NCBI GenBank assembly: GCA_014138645.1
Contig: JACJIB010000004.1
Location: 1 to 64,000 of the forward strand
Origin: Methylorubrum thiocyanatum
GTDB lineage: Bacteria; Pseudomonadota; Alphaproteobacteria; Rhizobiales; Beijerinckiaceae
Direction: 5' to 3'
Length of the DNA stretch: 64,000 nucleotides
Below are positions 61,286 to 64,000 of this stretch, one piece after another. A program made the position numbers and the translations under genes. The notes beneath the pieces are model-generated. The model made no database searches. It saw only the letters and a list, made by a program, of their open reading frames with translations, and had not been told where the DNA came from. The stretch's first letter is position 1; every line of letters starts with the position of its first letter.

Positions 61286-62368
61286 CTACCGCTCCCCCTC
61301 GCGGGCGAGCAGCGCCGCCTTCCGCGCCGTGCCCCAGCGATAGCCCGACAGCGCCCCGTCCGAGCGTACCACCCGGTGGCAGGGAATCGCCACCGCCAGC
61401 GCGTTGGCGCCGCAGGCCATGGCCACCGCCCGCACCGCGGCCGGTGCGCCGATGGCGCGGGCGATGTCCGCGTAGGTCGCGGTGGTGCCCGCCGGGATCG
61501 CCCGCAGGGCCTGCCACACCCGCTGCTGGAAGGCGGTGCCGCCGATATCGAGGGGCAGGGCGAGGCCGGCTCCGGGCGCCTCGATCAGACGGACCACTGC
61601 GGCCACCGTCGCGGCGAAGTTCTCGTCACCGGCCGCGATCTCCGCCCTGGGGAAGCGCGCCGCGAGATCGCGCCGGAGCGCCTCGGCCTCGTCGCCGAGG
61701 AGGATCGCGCAGATCCCCCGACCGGTCGCCGCCACCAGCACGAGCCCGAGGGCGCAGGGTGCGGTGGCGAAGGCGATGCGCTCGCCCGCGCCGCCCTTGC
61801 GGTAGGCCGACGGGCTCATCCCGAGCCGCTTCGCGCCGTCGGCATAGAACCGGCTCGGCGCGCCGTAGCCCGCCGCGTAGAGGCTCCCGGTCACGGATTC
61901 GCCCGCCGCGAGGCTGTCGGCGGCGCGGCCCGCGCGGTGGGCCTGCCCGTAGGCCTTGGGCGTCACCCCCGTCACGGCCTTGAAGGTCCGGTGGAAATGG
62001 AACGGGCTCAGGCCCGCCGCCCGGGCCAGCGCGTCGAGGGAAGGCGGCGTCTCCGCCGCCTCGATCAGCCGGCAGGCACGGGTGATTTTTTCCGCCTGCT
62101 GCTCGGACAGGGCCGGCTCGTCCGGCCGGCAGCGGCGGCAGGGCCGGAAGCCCGCGGCCTCGGCCTCCGCGGGATCGGCGTGGAAGGAGAGGTTTTCCGG
62201 TCGCGCCGCCCGCGACGGACAGCCCGGCCGGCAATAGACGCCCGTGGAGCGCACCGCGTAGACGAAGCGCCCGTCGAAGCGGGCATCGCGCGCGGAGACG
62301 GCGGACCGCATCCGCGCCTCGGTGAGCGGCGCTTCGTCGGGGGCGATGGCGTCGAATTCGGCGAGCAC
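61286..62368 (-). CDS. ada: Ada-type bifunctional DNA methyltransferase/regulator
   Basis: A 360-residue protein with three parts. The N-terminal zinc/methylphosphotriester domain has four cysteines (VYCRPGCPSRAARP and FRPCRRCRPDE). The AraC helix-turn-helix lies in the middle (SLDALARAAGLSPFHFHRTF, VTGVTPKAYGQAHR). The C-terminal O6-methylguanine methyltransferase has the active Cys in ANALAVAIPCHRVVRSDG. It repairs alkylated DNA and activates the adaptive response. Start is GTG at 62368, set by a strong GGAGGAAGCCC site; longer frames are spurious. Confidence 0.95.
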   Translation of the reverse strand: MLAEFDAIAPDEAPLTEARMRSAVSARDARFDGRFVYAVRSTGVYCRPGCPSRAARPENLSFHADPAEAEAAGFRPCRRCRPDEPALSEQQAEKITRACRLIEAAETPPSLDALARAAGLSPFHFHRTFKAVTGVTPKAYGQAHRAGRAADSLAAGESVTGSLYAAGYGAPSRFYADGAKRLGMSPSAYRKGGAGERIAFATAPCALGLVLVAATGRGICAILLGDEAEALRRDLAARFPRAEIAAGDENFAATVAAVVRLIEAPGAGLALPLDIGGTAFQQRVWQALRAIPAGTTATYADIARAIGAPAAVRAVAMACGANALAVAIPCHRVVRSDGALSGYRWGTARKAALLAREGER

Positions 62369-62503
62369 GGGCTTCCTCCGGGACGGGCGGATGAGGCGAT
62401 CCTGACGGATCAGCGTGGCGCGCGCATCCCGTCCCTTGCGGTCAAATCCCGATGCCGTCGCAAGCCCCCTCTCCCCGCATGCGGGGAGAGGGAGGCCCAT
62501 CCT

Positions 62504-63661
62504 TCACGCCGACGCGCGGCGCTCCACCATCCGCGCGAGATAGGCCGCGCCGAGCGGGATCAGGCTGTCGTCGAAGTCGAAGCTGGCATTGTGCAGGCCC
62601 GGCCCCGGCTTGGCCCCGAGCCAGGCATAGGCGCCGGGCACCGCCGCGACCATGTCGGCGAAATCCTCGCTGCCCATGCGCGGCACGGTGTTGGCCTCAA
62701 CCTTGTCGGAGCCGAACAGCTCCGTGGCAATCTCGGCGGCGGCGGCCGCCTGTTCGGGATGGTTGTCGAGCACCGAGAACACGTCGCGCAGATCCACCTC
62801 GATGGTGGCGCCGTAGGCCGCGGCGAAGCCCGCCGCCAGTTCGCGGATGCGGGTGGCGATCAGCTTGCGCAGCTCCGCATCGAAGGTGCGCACGGTGCCG
62901 GCGAGATGCGCCCCCTCGGGAATGACGTTGTAGGCCGCGCCCGCGTGGAATTGCGTGATGGAGACCACGGCGGATTTCAGCGGGTTGCTGTTGCGGCTGA
63001 CGATGGACTGCATCGCCTGGGCCAACCCCGTGGCGATCACGATCGGGTCGATGCCCTGATGCGGCATCGCCGCGTGCGCGCCGCGGCCGGTAATGCGGAT
63101 GTCGAAGAAATCGGCCGCCGCCATGATCGGGCCGGGCTTCACCTGAAGGACGCCGTGCGGCCCGTGCGGCGCGTTGTGGATCGCGTAGATCTCGTCGACC
63201 GGGAATTTCTCGAACAGGCCGTCGGCGATCATCGCGCGGGCGCCGCCCAGGCCCTCCTCCGCCGGCTGGAACACGAATACGGCGGTGCCGTCGAAGTCGC
63301 GGGTCTCGGCGAGGTAGCGGGCGGCACCGATCAGCATCGTGGTGTGCCCGTCATGCCCGCAGGCATGCATCTTTCCCGGCACGGTGGAGCGGTAGGGGAG
63401 GTTGGTCTCCTCGGTGATCGGCAGGGCGTCCATGTCGGCGCGCAGGCCGATCCGGCGGGCGCCCGGCCGCCCCTGCAGAACGCCGACCACGCCGGTCTTG
63501 CCGAGGCCCCGGTGCACCTCGATGCCGAATTTTTCGAGGTGTTCGGCGACGATGCCGGAGGTGCGGACCTCCTCGAAGCCGATCTCGGGATGGGCGTGGA
63601 GATCCCGCCGCAAGGCGGTCAGCTCGTCGGCGTATTCACGGATGCGGTCGATCGCGTTCAT
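62504..63661 (-). CDS. M20-family amidohydrolase (hippurate hydrolase-like)
   Basis: A 385-residue metallo-amidohydrolase that removes acyl groups from amino acids. The metal and active-site block is MHACGHDGHTTMLIGAARYL (Cys and two His), then Glu pair in FVFQPAEEGLGGARAM and IHNAPHGPHG; a dimerisation domain holds RGAHAAMPHQGIDP and the last ligand SEDFADM. No signal peptide. The ATG at 63661 overlaps the stop of the upstream gene by ATGA. The substrate could be an N-acyl amino acid; nothing here defines it. Confidence 0.92.
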   Translation of the reverse strand: MNAIDRIREYADELTALRRDLHAHPEIGFEEVRTSGIVAEHLEKFGIEVHRGLGKTGVVGVLQGRPGARRIGLRADMDALPITEETNLPYRSTVPGKMHACGHDGHTTMLIGAARYLAETRDFDGTAVFVFQPAEEGLGGARAMIADGLFEKFPVDEIYAIHNAPHGPHGVLQVKPGPIMAAADFFDIRITGRGAHAAMPHQGIDPIVIATGLAQAMQSIVSRNSNPLKSAVVSITQFHAGAAYNVIPEGAHLAGTVRTFDAELRKLIATRIRELAAGFAAAYGATIEVDLRDVFSVLDNHPEQAAAAAEIATELFGSDKVEANTVPRMGSEDFADMVAAVPGAYAWLGAKPGPGLHNASFDFDDSLIPLGAAYLARMVERRASA

Positions 63662-64000
63662 TCGCTGGAATCCTCGCAGGTTCGGCGGAAGGGCGACATC
63701 GCCTCGTATTCGGCGATCGCCGCGCGCACGTGGCTGCGCTCCCGCTTCAGATAGTCGGCGACGGCGCGGGCCAGCGCCGGATCGGCGATGTCGTGGGCCG
63801 AATGCATCGGCACCGGCCGGTAGCCGCGGGCGAGCTTGTGCTCGCCCTGGGCGCCGGCCTCGACCCGCTTCAGCCCCCGCGCAATCGCGAAGTCGATGGC
63901 CTGATAGTAGCAGACCTCGAAATGCAGGAAGGGGTGATCCTCGATGCAGCCCCAGTTGCGCCCGTAGAGCGCGGTATCGCCGATGAAGTTGATGGCTCCC
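63658..64000 (-). CDS. COG3146-type acyltransferase (GNAT-like), 5' part outside window
   Basis: Only the last 113 residues are in view. They read INFIGDTALYGRNWGCIEDH, then FLHFEVCYYQAIDFAIARGL and EAGAQGEHKLARGYRP, the signature of the COG3146 (DUF482) acyltransferases, which have a GNAT-type fold related to FemAB. The function is unknown. It overlaps the amidohydrolase start by four bases, so the two genes are translated together. Their pairing suggests N-acyl amino acid metabolism. The start lies beyond the window's right edge. Confidence 0.85.
   Translation of the reverse strand, partial: GAINFIGDTALYGRNWGCIEDHPFLHFEVCYYQAIDFAIARGLKRVEAGAQGEHKLARGYRPVPMHSAHDIADPALARAVADYLKRERSHVRAAIAEYEAMSPFRRTCEDSSE

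Overview
The window looks like the chromosome of a GC-rich, PQQ-using methylotrophic alphaproteobacterium, most likely Methylobacterium/Methylorubrum. The evidence is a lanthanide-type methanol dehydrogenase cluster (xoxG, xoxJ, xoxF), a divergent PQQ-associated binding protein and beta-propeller pair, a cyo quinol oxidase operon, and strongly GC-biased codon use. The genus assignment is an inference from gene content; no marker gene such as 16S rRNA is present.

Positions 1-11230 read as a decaying genomic island. A frameshifted tyrosine-recombinase gene lies next to the 3' end of tRNA-Leu(CAG) at 11231-11315, the usual integration arrangement. Leftward of it are a pair of related secreted-type genes, a Schlafen/AlbA-type gene with two frameshifts, and an IS5-family element of about 905 bp whose transposase is broken. 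The IS sits in a CTAG that served as overlapping stop codons of two convergent genes. Further left are a small membrane-protein gene with two in-frame stops and an AT-richer four-gene operon (4900 to 208, minus strand) for an unknown sugar or glycan modification.

Positions 11231-27400 are core chromosome: leuC, a D-2-hydroxyacid dehydrogenase preceded by an array of hairpins, a duplicated-domain Inh/AprI-type inhibitor, a TauE/SafE exporter with a LysR regulator, and the methanol block. In that block xoxG-xoxJ-xoxF read leftward. Reading rightward are a PQQ-associated ABC-type binding protein, a YVTN beta-propeller, a NosR-like FMN/4Fe-4S membrane protein, an ApbE flavin transferase and a DUF1194 protein. 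Together they suggest a periplasmic methanol oxidation system placed beside a flavinylated transmembrane electron conduit. tRNA-Gln(CTG) closes the block.

Positions 27700-34350 hold two glycosyltransferases, two LuxR-type regulators with degenerate receiver domains, and a canonical NarX/NarL-type kinase and regulator pair. Positions 34348-40550 are a TetR-controlled RND efflux operon with two membrane-fusion proteins. Positions 40882-47368 are an MFS transporter followed by cyoABCD and a SURF1-like gene. Positions 47500-50481 hold a hypothetical protein, a TVP38-type membrane protein and a phospholipase D-family enzyme. Positions 50768-52767 encode L-asparaginase and an EEP-family hydrolase.

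Positions 52987-56249 form a cell-wall amino-sugar recycling operon (murQ, SIS-domain deaminase, nagA) interrupted by a dispersed palindromic repeat that also occurs between lysR and xoxF. The right end carries a GH15 glucosidase, small conserved proteins, a PilZ protein, a HIT protein, a CDF metal exporter, an Ada-type methyltransferase, an M20 amidohydrolase and the 3' end of a COG3146-type acyltransferase gene. Several palindromic elements (13115-13215, 17328-17420, 50521-50650, 54989-55062) punctuate the core region. I saw no CRISPR array, rRNA or riboswitch that I could support.
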